A stretch of DNA of 64,000 nucleotides from Herbaspirillum robiniae (GCF_002213415.1 NZ_NJGU01000001.1:744001-808000); one strand, 5' to 3'. Numbered from the stretch's first letter, positions 19,119 to 27,641 are shown. The notes: generated from the letters alone by a model not told the origin. A program made the numbers and translations.

Positions 19119-19874
19119 TCAGTGAATGGGGTGGAAGGAAGTGAAGGCTCCGGCCTGCAGCAGCGCGCCGAGCATGGCGGCGATGTCCAACTGCGGATCG
19201 GCCTGCAGCGCGCTCCCGGCCGCCTGCGCCACGCCCAGCCCGTCACGGCAGGCGTCGAGAAAACGGCAGGCGCCCAGGCCCGCCGGTCGCCACAGCACCT
19301 GGCCGTCGGGGCGCGTCAGCAGAGCGCCCTCACCGCGCCACTCGGGCGCGATGGCCGCAGGACTGTCGTCGCTCCGGTTGGCGCTCCAGATCGCGTAGCA
19401 CGGGTGCGCGTCGCTCCAATGCCAGCGCGTGGCGGCATGCGTCACCAGCAGCAGGTCGCGCCCGGCGGACAGCGCCGCGAGCAAGGCCTCGGCATCGATG
19501 ACGGGATCGTCGGCAGCCAGGTGCGATTCGCTCCAGCAGCGGTCAAGCCTTGCCACATCGGGCAGGTAAGGCAACACCTGCGCTTGCGGCAGGCCGGCGA
19601 GGAATTCGGGAAAGCGATGGCCGTAGGCGATCAGGCAGGCGTCCTGCGGCGGGTGCTCGCGCGCGTGGGCTTGCGCCGCAGCCGCGAACCAGGCTTCGCC
19701 GACCAGCCTGCGCACCGCCGGATAGTTGGCCGCCAGCGCGTCGACGCAGCCCTTGAACACGGTATTGCGATAGACCGCGAACGCCGGCTGCGCCAGCAAG
19801 GCCTGCATGGCGGGATCGGCGGAGTCGCCGTCGCACAGCGCCTGCAGAAAGTGTGCGTGGTAGTTGCCGTTCAT
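19119..19874 (-). CDS. DUF2063 protein, RiPP recognition partner of the MNIO enzyme (BufC-like)
   Basis: 251 residues. The N-terminal DUF2063 domain is clear ([37 protein letters not shown], then the [19 protein letters not shown] segment). In bufferin-type and related clusters this family binds the precursor peptide and delivers it to the DUF692 enzyme. The start overlaps the stop of the DUF692 gene (ATGA), which implies equal amounts of both proteins. The C-terminal part (about 130-251) is less conserved and Trp-rich (RWHWSD, VLWRPAG). Confidence 0.88.
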   Translation of the reverse strand: MNGNYHAHFLQALCDGDSADPAMQALLAQPAFAVYRNTVFKGCVDALAANYPAVRRLVGEAWFAAAAQAHAREHPPQDACLIAYGHRFPEFLAGLPQAQVLPYLPDVARLDRCWSESHLAADDPVIDAEALLAALSAGRDLLLVTHAATRWHWSDAHPCYAIWSANRSDDSPAAIAPEWRGEGALLTRPDGQVLWRPAGLGACRFLDACRDGLGVAQAAGSALQADPQLDIAAMLGALLQAGAFTSFHPIH

Positions 19875-20722
19875 GACACCGCCTCCGTCGCCGCGGCCCG
19901 CGTCAGCAGGTCTTGCGCGATGCCGCGCTCGGCCAGCAGTTCGCCGAATTCAGGCACGTTGCCGTCGCGCTCGATCAGCGTCGGGCGCGAGCCGATGCGC
20001 TCCGTCAGGCGTCGATACAAGGCCCATACCGGCGCGGCCACCGCCGCATCGTGCGAGTCGACCAGCAGGCCCGGCAGGTTGGCGTCACTGCTGTGGCCGG
20101 CCAGGTGGATCTCCAGGATGGCGTCGGCCGGCAAGGCGTCCAGATAGGCCTGCGCGTCCACGCCGACATTGGCGGCGCTGACGTGCACGTTGTTGACGTC
20201 CACCAGCAACCCGCAACCGGTGCGACGTACCAGCTCGGCCAGAAAATCCGGCTCGCTCCAGGTGTGCGTATCCATGCGCAGGTAATGCGAGGGGTTTTCC
20301 AGCGCGATGCGGCGCTTGAGCACATCCTGCGTGCGCGCGATGTTGGCCGCGACCGTTCGCAGCATCTCGCCGGTGCGCGGCACCGGCAGCAGGTCGGGGA
20401 AATACCTGCCGCCGGCGCGCGACCACGCCAGGTGCTCCGATATCAGGAAGGGCTGCATGCGCGCAGCCAGTTGCGCCAACCGCTTCAGGTGCGCCTCGTC
20501 GGGCGCGTCGGGGCCGGCCAGCGAGAGCGAGACCCCGTGCAGCGACAGCGGGTGGCGGCTGCGCACCGCCTCCAGCCAGGCCGGCCTGGGACCGCCGTCC
20601 ATCATGTAGTTCTCGGGATGGACTTCGAACCACAGCCCCGGCTCGGCGCACTCCAGCGCCTGGCCGAAGTGCTGCGGCTTGAGGCCCAGGCCCGCGCCGG
20701 GCTGCACGCAATCTGCGCTCAT
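19871..20722 (-). CDS. DUF692 multinuclear non-haem iron oxidase (BufB-like, MNIO)
   Basis: A 283-residue TIM-barrel enzyme that modifies Cys residues of a precursor peptide. Family motifs that hold the iron ions are seen in order: HPENY (35-39), LHGVSLSL, SEHLAWS, ALENPSHYL, VDVNNVHVS, EIHLAGHS, VDSHD and TLIERDGNVPEF. The start at 20722 has GGAGG nine bases upstream; a Met two codons earlier (20728) sits too close to it. It begins 20 bases after the bufA stop. In characterised bufferins, the enzyme converts cysteines to thiooxazole-type rings that bind copper. The actual chemistry here is inferred from the family. Confidence 0.92.
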   Translation of the reverse strand: MSADCVQPGAGLGLKPQHFGQALECAEPGLWFEVHPENYMMDGGPRPAWLEAVRSRHPLSLHGVSLSLAGPDAPDEAHLKRLAQLAARMQPFLISEHLAWSRAGGRYFPDLLPVPRTGEMLRTVAANIARTQDVLKRRIALENPSHYLRMDTHTWSEPDFLAELVRRTGCGLLVDVNNVHVSAANVGVDAQAYLDALPADAILEIHLAGHSSDANLPGLLVDSHDAAVAAPVWALYRRLTERIGSRPTLIERDGNVPEFGELLAERGIAQDLLTRAAATEAVS

Positions 20723-20742
20723 GGCCATTGCCCTCCCCCGCC

Positions 20743-21018
20743 TCAGACCGGCTTCAGGGAACCCATGCCGCGCGGGGTCTTGATCGAGGTGCAGGTACCG
20801 GCCGGGACGTTCTTCCAGGCGTTGCCCTGGTAATCCATCTTGGCGGTGCCGGCGCAGGTGGTGCCTTCGCCCGCCTTGCAGTCGTTCTGGCCGGCCATCG
20901 AGACGCCGTAGCACTTCTCCATGGCGGCCGGCTTGGCGGCGGACTGGTTTTGCGCCATGGCTACGCCGGAGGCCAGGGTAGCGAGGGTAAAGGCGACGGT
21001 TGCGATACGTGCGTTCAT
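20743..21018 (-). CDS. Bufferin-type RiPP precursor (DUF2282)
   Basis: A 91-residue precursor. A Sec signal peptide (about 1-22, cleavage after AMA) is followed by a short Ala/Lys linker and a core with four Cys (36, 47, 55, 76) in the pattern [25 protein letters not shown] and [10 protein letters not shown]. This is the DUF2282/BufA1 pattern. The mature peptide is thought to be exported to the periplasm and to sequester copper or similar metals. Unlike most RiPPs, the leader is the signal peptide itself. The gene is the first of its operon, directly behind a sigmaF-type promoter, about 90 bases from the -10 element. Confidence 0.92.
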   Translation of the reverse strand: MNARIATVAFTLATLASGVAMAQNQSAAKPAAMEKCYGVSMAGQNDCKAGEGTTCAGTAKMDYQGNAWKNVPAGTCTSIKTPRGMGSLKPV

Positions 21019-21107
21019 GGTGAGACTCCTTTTATGTGGTTGAAAGTGGATGCGATCGGCGGCGCCTGTCTGGCGCGTTGTTGCCGTTGCGCCGATCTGC
21101 ATGTGAA

Positions 21108-21133
21108 TTCGCCGGTGCGCGCCGGCCGGTTAC
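21108..21133 (-). promoter_or_regulatory. ECF (sigmaF-type) promoter of the bufferin operon
   Basis: Read on the minus strand, GTAACC (21133-21128) and CGAA (21111-21108) are separated by exactly 16 bases. This is the sigmaF promoter motif known from Caulobacter as I recall it. The bufA start codon is 90 bases downstream. The same motif with the same spacing faces the other way 45 bases further right. Confidence 0.82.
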
Positions 21134-21177
21134 AGGGCGCGGCGAAAAATCGTCGAAATATATTTTTTGCAGGCGCT

Positions 21178-21203
21178 GTAACCGGATCGCCGCGCCCGAC
21201 GAA
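21178..21203 (+). promoter_or_regulatory. ECF (sigmaF-type) promoter of the nrsF1-sigF-nrsF2 operon
   Basis: GTAACC at 21178-21183 and CGAA at 21200-21203 are 16 bases apart. The first gene starts at 21265, with AGGGAGA as ribosome-binding site. Since the operon codes for the sigma factor itself, this predicts positive autoregulation. Confidence 0.82.
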
Positions 21204-21264
21204 AAGCAATAGAAGCGCGCCACATGCACGACGCGCATCGGCACAATCTGCAAGGGAGAATCGG

Positions 21265-21909
21265 ATGAAGACCATGGAACTGGTCCATATGCTGGCCAGG
21301 GGCGGCGGCGATGCCCCGCGCGGCACGGCCGGCGCACGGATGGCGCTGGCGCTGGCCGCCGGGCTGGGCGGCTCGGCGCTGTTGCTGGCGGCGGTCTACG
21401 GCGTGCGCAGCGACATGCCGGAGCTGCTGCGCCAGCCGCTGTTCTGGATGAAGGTATCGTTCCCGCTGGCGGTGCTGCTGGCCGCGCAAGCCCTGGCTAC
21501 GCGCCTGGCGCGCCCCGGCATGCGCATCGGAACGGCGCCGGCGCTGGCCCTGCTCCTGCCGCCGGCGGCGCTGTGGCTGGCCGGCGCCGGCTGGATGGCG
21601 CTGGCGCCGTCGTCGCAGCGCGTGGAACTGTTGCTGGGCACGACCTGGGAGGTGTGTTCGCTCAACGTGGCGCTGCTGTCGCTGCCCACGCTGGTGGCCA
21701 TGTTCTGGTTCATGCACGGCCTGGCGCCGACGCGGCTGACGGCGGCCGGCGCGGTGGCCGGCCTGGTGGCAGGCGCCCAGGGCGTGCTAGTCTATTCGCT
21801 GTATTGCGTGGAGATGGCGCCGCCGTTCTGGGGCGTCTGGTATGTGCTGGGCATGCTGGCGCCCACCATGATGGGCGCGCTGGCCGGGCCCCTGCTGTTG
21901 CGCTGGTGA
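21265..21909 (+). CDS. NrsF-like anti-sigma factor, first copy (DUF1109)
   Basis: A 214-residue membrane protein with six predicted helices. Such proteins hold an ECF sigma factor at the membrane until metal stress frees it. The two conserved Cys are present in TTWEVCSLN and VYSLYCVEM; these positions are needed for the response in the Caulobacter protein as I recall. The start has AGGGAGA upstream. A paralogue of the same length follows behind the sigma gene; both end in LLRW and share LFW(M/I)K, ALLSLP and WGxWYxLGML. This copy has one Cys fewer in the second motif (YSLYC instead of YCLHC). Confidence 0.85.
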   Translation: MKTMELVHMLARGGGDAPRGTAGARMALALAAGLGGSALLLAAVYGVRSDMPELLRQPLFWMKVSFPLAVLLAAQALATRLARPGMRIGTAPALALLLPPAALWLAGAGWMALAPSSQRVELLLGTTWEVCSLNVALLSLPTLVAMFWFMHGLAPTRLTAAGAVAGLVAGAQGVLVYSLYCVEMAPPFWGVWYVLGMLAPTMMGALAGPLLLRW

Positions 21910-22012
21910 AGCGCTGCGTGCTCCCATGACCAGACATCATTCCCTCGTCACTGCCCAGGCCTGCGCCGAAGCATCCATCTTCTCCGACCAGGAACATGCG
22001 ACAGAACCCGCC

Positions 22013-22585
22013 ATGACACCGCTTGCCGACAAGGATCCCGGCCACCCCGCCGAAGAGCGCCTGCGCACGCTGCTGTTGGCCGGGCTGGACGGCGACGCCG
22101 CGGCCTACCGCAGCTTCCTGGCCGAACTGAGCGGCAGGCTGCGCGCCTATCTGCGCAAGCGCCTGCACCACATGCAGGACGAGGTGGAAGACATCGTGCA
22201 GGAAACCCTGCTGGCAGTGCACAACGCGCGCCACACCTACCGAGCCGACCAGCCGCTGACAGCCTGGGTGTACGCCATCGCGCGCTACAAGCTGATGGAC
22301 TTCCTGCGCGCGCGCTCGCGCCGTGAAGCATTCAACGACCCGCTGGACGACGAGCACGAACTGTTCGCCGCCAGCGACGAGGAACCGGCCCAGGCCCGCC
22401 GCGACGTCGGCGCGCTGCTTGAGCAGCTGCCCGACAAGCAGCGCCTGCCGATCGTGCACGTCAAGCTGCAAGGCATGTCGGTGGCCGAGACGGCCGAGCT
22501 GACCGGCATGTCCGAGTCGGCGGTGAAGGTGGGCATCCACCGCGGCCTCAAGGCCCTGGCCGCCAGAATCCGAGAGAAGCTATGA
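22013..22585 (+). CDS. ECF sigma factor (SigF-like)
   Basis: About 190 residues from the ATG at 22013, the usual size of ECF factors; an in-frame ATG at 21926 would add 29 residues with no sigma homology and lacks a ribosome-binding site. Region 2 reads [19 protein letters not shown] with [20 protein letters not shown]; region 4 reads [19 protein letters not shown] and [16 protein letters not shown]. It is translationally coupled to the second nrsF copy (stop and start overlap by four bases) and should recognise GTAACC-N16-CGAA in front of this operon and of the bufferin operon. Confidence 0.92.
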   Translation: MTPLADKDPGHPAEERLRTLLLAGLDGDAAAYRSFLAELSGRLRAYLRKRLHHMQDEVEDIVQETLLAVHNARHTYRADQPLTAWVYAIARYKLMDFLRARSRREAFNDPLDDEHELFAASDEEPAQARRDVGALLEQLPDKQRLPIVHVKLQGMSVAETAELTGMSESAVKVGIHRGLKALAARIREKL

Positions 22586-23223
22586 AAACCGATGACCTGA
22601 TTGCAATGATGGCCGCCAACGCGGCTCCCGTGGACCCTCGCCTGCCGGCGCGCCGCATGGCGCAGGCCCTGGCCGGCGGCGCCGTCGTCTCGCTGGCGCT
22701 GCTGCTGGCGACCTTCGGCCTGCGCCCTGATCTCACGGCGATGCTGTCGGTGCCGCTGTTCTGGATCAAGCTGGCCTTTCCCACCGCGCTGGCCGTCGGC
22801 GCGCTGCTGGTGCTGCGGCGCCTGCTGCGCCCGGGCCTGAAGGTCGGCGCCAACTGGAACGGCATCGCCCTGCCGGTCGCCGCGATCTGGATCGCCGGGG
22901 CGCTGGTGTTCGTCGCCGCGCCGGCAGCGGACCGCCTCCCGCTGCTGATGGGGCTCACCTGGCGCACCTGCCCCTTCAACATCGCACTGCTGTCGCTGCC
23001 GCTGTGCGCCAGCGTCACCTGGGCGGTGCGCGCGATGGCGCCGACCCGGCTGCGCCTGACGGGCGCGGTGGCCGGCCTGCTGGCGGGCGCTGTCGCCACC
23101 ATGGTGTATTGCCTGCACTGCCCTGAAATGGGCGTGCCCTTCTGGGGCCTGTGGTATTTCCTGGGCATGCTGATCCCGGCCATGGCCGGCCTGTTGCTCG
23201 GCCCGCGCCTGCTGCGCTGGTAA
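22582..23223 (+). CDS. NrsF-like anti-sigma factor, second copy (DUF1109)
   Basis: A 213-residue membrane protein with about six helices, paralogous to the gene at 21265. Conserved Cys lie in TWRTCPFN and VYCLHCPEM. Because it is coupled to the sigma gene by an ATGA overlap, it is the more likely cognate anti-sigma factor. The operon ends here with a hairpin. Why two copies are kept is not known; a different signal or a different affinity for each is possible. Confidence 0.87.
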   Translation: MKTDDLIAMMAANAAPVDPRLPARRMAQALAGGAVVSLALLLATFGLRPDLTAMLSVPLFWIKLAFPTALAVGALLVLRRLLRPGLKVGANWNGIALPVAAIWIAGALVFVAAPAADRLPLLMGLTWRTCPFNIALLSLPLCASVTWAVRAMAPTRLRLTGAVAGLLAGAVATMVYCLHCPEMGVPFWGLWYFLGMLIPAMAGLLLGPRLLRW

Positions 23224-23269
23224 GCGACGGCGCAAGCGGCGCCAATCGATCCGCGGTCCGCCAAAAGAC

Positions 23270-23304
23270 AAGGCCGGCGTGCGCGCGATGCGTACGCCGG
23301 CCTT
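23270..23304. terminator. Hairpin between convergent nrsF2 and esterase genes
   Basis: An 11-bp perfect stem (AAGGCCGGCGT at 23270-23280 with ACGCCGGCCTT at 23294-23304) encloses a 13-nt loop. The T-run is short on both sides, so termination may be partial. It can serve both converging units. Confidence 0.7.
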
Positions 23305-23323
23305 GCTCATTGATGCCGTACGA

Positions 23324-24343
23324 TTACTTCAGGCGGAACTTCAGTTCCTCGCCCGCCTGGCGCATCGCGGTCTGCACCGCCGGCACCTTGGCCAGCACGT
23401 TCAGCAGGCCGAAGTCGTGGATCATGCCGTTGTAGCGCACGCTGGTCACGGCCACGCCGGCGGCCTGCAGCTTGCGGCCGTACTCTTCGCCTTCGTCACG
23501 CAGCACGTCCTTTTCGGCGGTCTGGATCAGGGTCGGCGGCAGCCCCTTCAGTTGCGCCGGGCTGGCCTGCAGCGGCGAAGCGGTGATTTCCTGGCGCTTG
23601 GCGCTGTCGGTGGTGTAGCTGTCCCAGAACCACTTCATCATGTTCTTGGTCAGGAAGTAGCCGTTGGCGAACTGGTTGTAGGACGCGGTCTCGAAGTTGG
23701 CGTCGGTCACCGGCCACAGCAGCACTTCCGAACGCAGCGCGGGGCCGCCCTTGTCCTTGGCCATCAGGGCCACGACCGCGGCCATGTTGCCGCCGACGCT
23801 GTTGCCGGCCACCGCCAGGCGCTTGCCGTCGACCTTGATTTCGCTGCCGTGCTCGGCCACCCACTTGGTGGCGGCGTAGGCCTGGTTGATCGCCACGCCG
23901 TAGCCGGCTTCAGGCGACGGCGTGTAGTTCACGAACACCGCCACCGCGCCGGAATTGGCCACCAGGTCGCGCACCAGGCGCTCGTGGGTCGGGAAGTCGC
24001 CCAGCACCCAGCCGCCGCCGTGGAAGAACATGAAGGCCGGCAGCGTCTTCTTCACGCCGGCCGGACGCACGATGGTCAGCTTGATCTGCTGGCCGTCGGC
24101 GGTGATGGTCTTCTCCGAGACGTCCGCACGGGGCAGCTCCAGCTTCACGCCGGCCTGGGCGCCGACCAGCACGGCGCGCGCATCCTTGGGCGAGAGTTGC
24201 TCCAGCGGCTTGCCGCCGCCGGCTTCCAGCGCTTGCAGGAAGGCCTGGGTGGTCGGTTCCACACCGGCGTCGCCGGCTGCGTAGGCGTTGCCGAACACCA
24301 GGCCGATGGCGGCCACTGCTGCGAGTTGCTTGAACGATTTCAT
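23324..24343 (-). CDS. Secreted alpha/beta hydrolase (HSL/esterase family IV)
   Basis: A 339-residue esterase or lipase with a signal peptide (cleavage after AYA near residue 23). The oxyanion-hole motif HGGGW (108-112) and nucleophile GNSVGG (Ser182) are those of the hormone-sensitive-lipase family; the likely Asp and His lie in TAEKDVLRDEGE and GMIHDFG. Substrate unknown; small acyl esters are typical. The upstream region holds three copies of a palindrome that is also present in front of the OhrR-type gene on the same strand, so it is probably controlled by that regulator. Confidence 0.88.
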   Translation of the reverse strand: MKSFKQLAAVAAIGLVFGNAYAAGDAGVEPTTQAFLQALEAGGGKPLEQLSPKDARAVLVGAQAGVKLELPRADVSEKTITADGQQIKLTIVRPAGVKKTLPAFMFFHGGGWVLGDFPTHERLVRDLVANSGAVAVFVNYTPSPEAGYGVAINQAYAATKWVAEHGSEIKVDGKRLAVAGNSVGGNMAAVVALMAKDKGGPALRSEVLLWPVTDANFETASYNQFANGYFLTKNMMKWFWDSYTTDSAKRQEITASPLQASPAQLKGLPPTLIQTAEKDVLRDEGEEYGRKLQAAGVAVTSVRYNGMIHDFGLLNVLAKVPAVQTAMRQAGEELKFRLK

Positions 24344-24465
24344 GATGGTCTTCCTTTGAGGTTGTGGGGGGTGTCGACGATCGACGGGACCGGCCTGGGC
24401 CGGCTTGTTCCGGTATTGCCTGTTGCTGCGATTTCAAAAACATCAGAAAAAACTAAACATCGATT

Positions 24466-24482
24466 AAATAGCAAACTACTTA
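24466..24482. promoter_or_regulatory. Operator copy 1, AAATAGCnnnCTACTT type
   Basis: AAATAGCAAACTACTTA, an imperfect palindrome centred on TAGC/CTA, 123 bases upstream of the esterase start. It matches the site in front of the OhrR-type gene in all but one or two positions. Confidence 0.65.
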
Positions 24483-24551
24483 TATGGCGCTATTGGCTCT
24501 CGGGATAACGCCATGCCCGACGCCATTGCCGGCGAGGCGCCAGGCCGATTT

Positions 24552-24568
24552 AAATAGCGCACTACTTG
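24552..24568. promoter_or_regulatory. Operator copy 2
   Basis: AAATAGCGCACTACTTG. Same consensus as copy 1, 70 bases downstream of it and 100 bases from the end of the regulator gene. Confidence 0.65.
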
Positions 24569-24587
24569 ATTAATATAAAAAGCTATT

Positions 24588-24604
24588 AAATAGCGCGCTA
24601 TATA
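24588..24604. promoter_or_regulatory. Operator copy 3
   Basis: AAATAGCGCGCTATATA, with the most symmetric core (TAGCGCGCTA). It is 36 bases from copy 2, so bound dimers would lie on nearly the same or opposite faces of the helix. Confidence 0.65.
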
Positions 24605-24667
24605 TTTCATTTTAAAAACGCGGACACTCCGCGCCGGAGATGCCCGCTCCGCGTCACTGGCGGCATT

Positions 24668-25129
24668 TCATTCGCCGGTATTCTTGTGCAGGCGCGCCCG
24701 CAGTTCCATCAATTCTTCTTTCATCGCCGCCAGCTCGGCTGCGGTCGACTCGGTCGCCTTCAACACTTCCCTGGGCAGCTCCACCGCCTTCTCGCGCAGC
24801 GCGTCGCCGTCGGCGGTCAGCGAGATCACCACCTGGCGCTCGTCGCTGGCGGCGCGCTCGCGGCTGACCAGTCCTTGCGCTTCCATGCGCTTCAACAGCG
24901 GCGTCAGCGTGGCCGAATCCAGCACCAGGCGCTCGCCGATGTCGGAGACGGTCAGCTCATCCTGCTCCCACAGCACCATCAGCACCAGGTACTGCGAATA
25001 GGTGATGCCGAGGTCGCGCAGGAGCTTGCGGTACAGCTTGCTCATCGACAGCGAGGTCGAATACAGCGCGAAACACAACTGGGCATCCAGTAGCGGGGCC
25101 GACTTGCGCTTGTCTGTTTTCGAGTTCAT
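24668..25129 (-). CDS. ohrR: MarR-family regulator of the OhrR type
   Basis: A 153-residue winged-helix repressor. The segment [14 protein letters not shown] with Cys19 is the peroxide-sensing region of OhrR, and the wing reads [11 protein letters not shown]. OhrR leaves DNA when this Cys is oxidised by organic hydroperoxides. The start at 25129 (MNSKTDKRK) was chosen; a longer frame to 25165 runs through the operator. No ohr peroxidase gene is near; the neighbour is a secreted esterase. A 17-bp operator lies 28 bases upstream of the start and overlaps the likely promoter, so it is probably autoregulated. Confidence 0.82.
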   Translation of the reverse strand: MNSKTDKRKSAPLLDAQLCFALYSTSLSMSKLYRKLLRDLGITYSQYLVLMVLWEQDELTVSDIGERLVLDSATLTPLLKRMEAQGLVSRERAASDERQVVISLTADGDALREKAVELPREVLKATESTAAELAAMKEELMELRARLHKNTGE

Positions 25130-25156
25130 GCAGCGCAGTTTATCCATCTCAAAATT

Positions 25157-25173
25157 AAATAGCAAGCTACTTA
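25157..25173. promoter_or_regulatory. Operator copy 4, upstream of the OhrR-type gene
   Basis: AAATAGCAAGCTACTTA at -28 from the regulator start. With TAGCAAGCTA at its centre it is nearly symmetric and almost the same as copy 1. Confidence 0.7.
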
Positions 25174-25328
25174 AATAAAAAATTTGTCGGCTCTGATTCA
25201 GCAGCGTTGCCCAAAAACGTCAGCTCACGTTTGCCTTGGCATTGACAGCCGCACCCAGCAAGGCATTGCGGCCGTTCTCACGCAGCGGTAAGTGTTATCC
25301 GATAGAAAATCCTGTTGATGAAAGCAAA

Positions 25329-25350
25329 CAAGAATCGTTACTATTCTCAA
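25329..25350. promoter_or_regulatory. Fur-box-like site upstream of the TonB receptor
   Basis: The sequence around GAATCGTTACTATTCTC is an A/T-rich imperfect inverted repeat that resembles betaproteobacterial Fur boxes. It is 100 bases upstream of the receptor start, in a promoter-like A/T-rich region. Confidence 0.45.
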
Positions 25351-25449
25351 CTTTACAAAACCTTGCACAGACAAGGCTCGCTTTTAACACCATGAAAACC
25401 AGCGCGGCCTCCACCCGCGCACACTCTTCGCTCAAGACCGAACAGCCCT

Positions 25450-27555
25450 ATGAAGACCATCCGACACCGCGCGCTCAACGCGCCCCGCACCCGCTGCGCC
25501 GCCGCCATCTCGCTCGCCCTGCTCGCCTTCCACGGCGCCGCCGCGGCCCAGCAGGCCTCCACCCAGGACGCGCAACCCGGCCTGGAAACCATCCAGGTCA
25601 GCGGCGACTGGCTGGGCACCGGCCTGGACAACAGCGTGAAGACTTATCCCGGTGCGCGCACGGTGGTCAAGAAACAGGAAATCGAAAGCACCGGCGCCGT
25701 CAGCATCGGCGACCTGATGCGCCGCATCCCCGGCGTGCAGGCCTCGGACAACTCCGGCACCGCCGGCAGCGCCATCGCCCTGAACATCGGCGTGCGCGGC
25801 CTGACCGGCCGCTATTCGCCGCGCTCCACCATCCTGCTGGACGGCATCCCGATGGCGGTGGCGCCATATGGCCAGCCGCAGCTGTCGTTCGTCCCGCTGA
25901 GCATGAACAACATCGAATCGGTCGACGTCGTGCGCGGCGGCGGCGCGGTGCGTTTCGGCCCGCAGAACGTTGGCGGCATCATCAACTTCAAGACCCGCTC
26001 CATCCCGACCACGCCGGGCATCTCGGGCGACGCGGCGCTGCGCTACAACAGCTACGCCCAGGGCGGCGGCAATACCCAGTACAGCGCCTTTGCCGGCGGG
26101 CAGAATGAAAACGGCTTCGGCATGGCCTTCCTCTACTCCGGCCAGGAAGGCAGCGGCTGGCGCAACAAGAGCGATGAACGCGTCAACGATTTCGCGCTGA
26201 AGATGCGCTATGAAATCTCGCCGACCTCCGAGCTCTACGCCAAGCTCAGCTACTACGACGTGCTCTCGCGCACGCCGGGCGGCCTGACGGTGGCCCAGTA
26301 CAATGCCGATCCATTCCAGAACACGCGCCAGCGCGACAACTGGAGCGGCACCCGCAAGGGCTTCGATGTCGGCTACCTGAACACGATTTCCGACAACCAG
26401 GAATTCGAGATCCGCACCTACTTCAACCAGGCCAACCGCCAGAGCACGCTCATCAACGCGGCCGGCACCAGCCTGACCCACCAGCCGCGCAACTATGAAA
26501 CGCTGGGCATCGAGCCGCGCTACACGCAGCGCTTCGCACTGGGCGGCACCACCAACGACGTGACCGTCGGCTACCGTTACATCCGCGAGCGCGGCGACGA
26601 CAACGCCTACAACGAAGCCGCCACCAGCGGCGCGCTGAGCGGCTTCACCACCTTCCAGAACAGCACCGACGCCCACGCCGCCTATATCGACGACAAGATC
26701 GCCTTCGGCAAATGGCGCATCACCCCGGGCCTGCGCTTCGAGCACATCCAGTCGACCCGTTACGACGTGAACAACAAGGCCACCTTCCAGGTCGCCAACA
26801 ACAAGCCGCTGCCATCGATCAACCTGGCTTACCTGCTGACCGAGCAGCTGACCCTGTTCACCAACTACAACACCTCCTTCGGCGTGGTGCAGAACACCCA
26901 GCTCAACACCATGTCGGCCAACAACCCGCTGTCACCGGAACTGGCCAAGACCATCGAAGGCGGCGCCCGCTGGAAGAGCGACCGGGTGTCGGCCGAGGCC
27001 ACCGTGTTCCACATCGACTTCGACAACCAGATCGCCTCCGTGCCCGGCACCACGCCGACCGTGTTCCGCAACCTGGGCAAGACCCAGCACGACGGCATTG
27101 AACTGGCGGTGGACTATGCCTTCGACAAGGAAAGCGTCCTGAAGGGCTGGAGCGTCTACGCCAACTACACCTATACCCGCGCCCTGCAAAAGTCCGGGAC
27201 CAACTCCGGCAAGGACGTGCCGTTCTACTCGCGCACCACCGACACCGTCGGCACGCGCTTCCAGTCCGGCCCATGGGGATTCAATCTGTCGACCACCCAC
27301 CAGGGCCGCCAGTTTGCCGACGAAGCCAACACCGTCGCCGAAAGCGCCGACGGCAGCACCGGCGAGATCCCCGGCTTCCGCATCTGGAACGCCCAGGTGG
27401 ACTGGAAAGTGCCGGGAGCCAAGGGCTTCGACGTCTTCGCCGGCGTCAACAACCTGACCGACCGCCGTTACTTCACCCGCACCACCGACGGCAACCTCGG
27501 CAAGCTGGTGGGCGCCCCGCGCACCATCTACGTACAAGGCCGCTACGCGTTCTGA
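25450..27555 (+). CDS. TonB-dependent outer-membrane receptor, FecA-like
   Basis: A 701-residue outer-membrane receptor, probably for a ferric chelate. Signal peptide about 1-33 (AAA-QQ). A TonB box is seen at 46-51 (ETIQVS), the plug domain at about 55-175 (IGDLMRRIPGVQ, LNIGVRGL, LLDGIPMAVAPYG, VDVVRGGGAVRFGPQNVGGIINF in part), then the 22-strand barrel with a terminal Phe in GRYAF. The plug sequence is closest to FecA proteins, but the N-terminal signalling domain of FecA is missing, so it does not talk to a FecR/FecI pair. Single gene with its own terminator; likely iron-regulated. Confidence 0.92.
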   Translation: MKTIRHRALNAPRTRCAAAISLALLAFHGAAAAQQASTQDAQPGLETIQVSGDWLGTGLDNSVKTYPGARTVVKKQEIESTGAVSIGDLMRRIPGVQASDNSGTAGSAIALNIGVRGLTGRYSPRSTILLDGIPMAVAPYGQPQLSFVPLSMNNIESVDVVRGGGAVRFGPQNVGGIINFKTRSIPTTPGISGDAALRYNSYAQGGGNTQYSAFAGGQNENGFGMAFLYSGQEGSGWRNKSDERVNDFALKMRYEISPTSELYAKLSYYDVLSRTPGGLTVAQYNADPFQNTRQRDNWSGTRKGFDVGYLNTISDNQEFEIRTYFNQANRQSTLINAAGTSLTHQPRNYETLGIEPRYTQRFALGGTTNDVTVGYRYIRERGDDNAYNEAATSGALSGFTTFQNSTDAHAAYIDDKIAFGKWRITPGLRFEHIQSTRYDVNNKATFQVANNKPLPSINLAYLLTEQLTLFTNYNTSFGVVQNTQLNTMSANNPLSPELAKTIEGGARWKSDRVSAEATVFHIDFDNQIASVPGTTPTVFRNLGKTQHDGIELAVDYAFDKESVLKGWSVYANYTYTRALQKSGTNSGKDVPFYSRTTDTVGTRFQSGPWGFNLSTTHQGRQFADEANTVAESADGSTGEIPGFRIWNAQVDWKVPGAKGFDVFAGVNNLTDRRYFTRTTDGNLGKLVGAPRTIYVQGRYAF

Positions 27556-27572
27556 TTCGGCCGGACTCACGC

Positions 27573-27602
27573 AAAAAAGGCAGCCGCATGGCTGCCTTTT
27601 TT
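27573..27602 (+). terminator. Terminator of the TonB receptor gene
   Basis: A perfect stem (AAAAAAGGCAGCC at 27573-27585 with GGCTGCCTTTTTT at 27590-27602) and a GCAT loop, ending in six T. Confidence 0.92.
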
Positions 27603-27626
27603 CATGCCCTGCGCGCCCATTCATAA

Positions 27627-27641
27627 TTGTCGCGACGACAA
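27627..27641. promoter_or_regulatory. Inverted repeat TTGTCG-CGA-CGACAA in the leader region of the peptide ABC operon
   Basis: Six-base perfect arms around a 3-base centre. It lies 265 bases upstream of the first gene. Regulator unknown. The whole 27603-27905 stretch (303 bases) holds no gene; this and the next site are the only symmetric elements I see. Confidence 0.4.

Noticed and set aside
23324..24343. Link between the esterase and the bufferin/sigmaF island
   Set aside because: The esterase converges on nrsF2, lacks a GTAACC-N16-CGAA motif upstream and carries OhrR-type operators instead.
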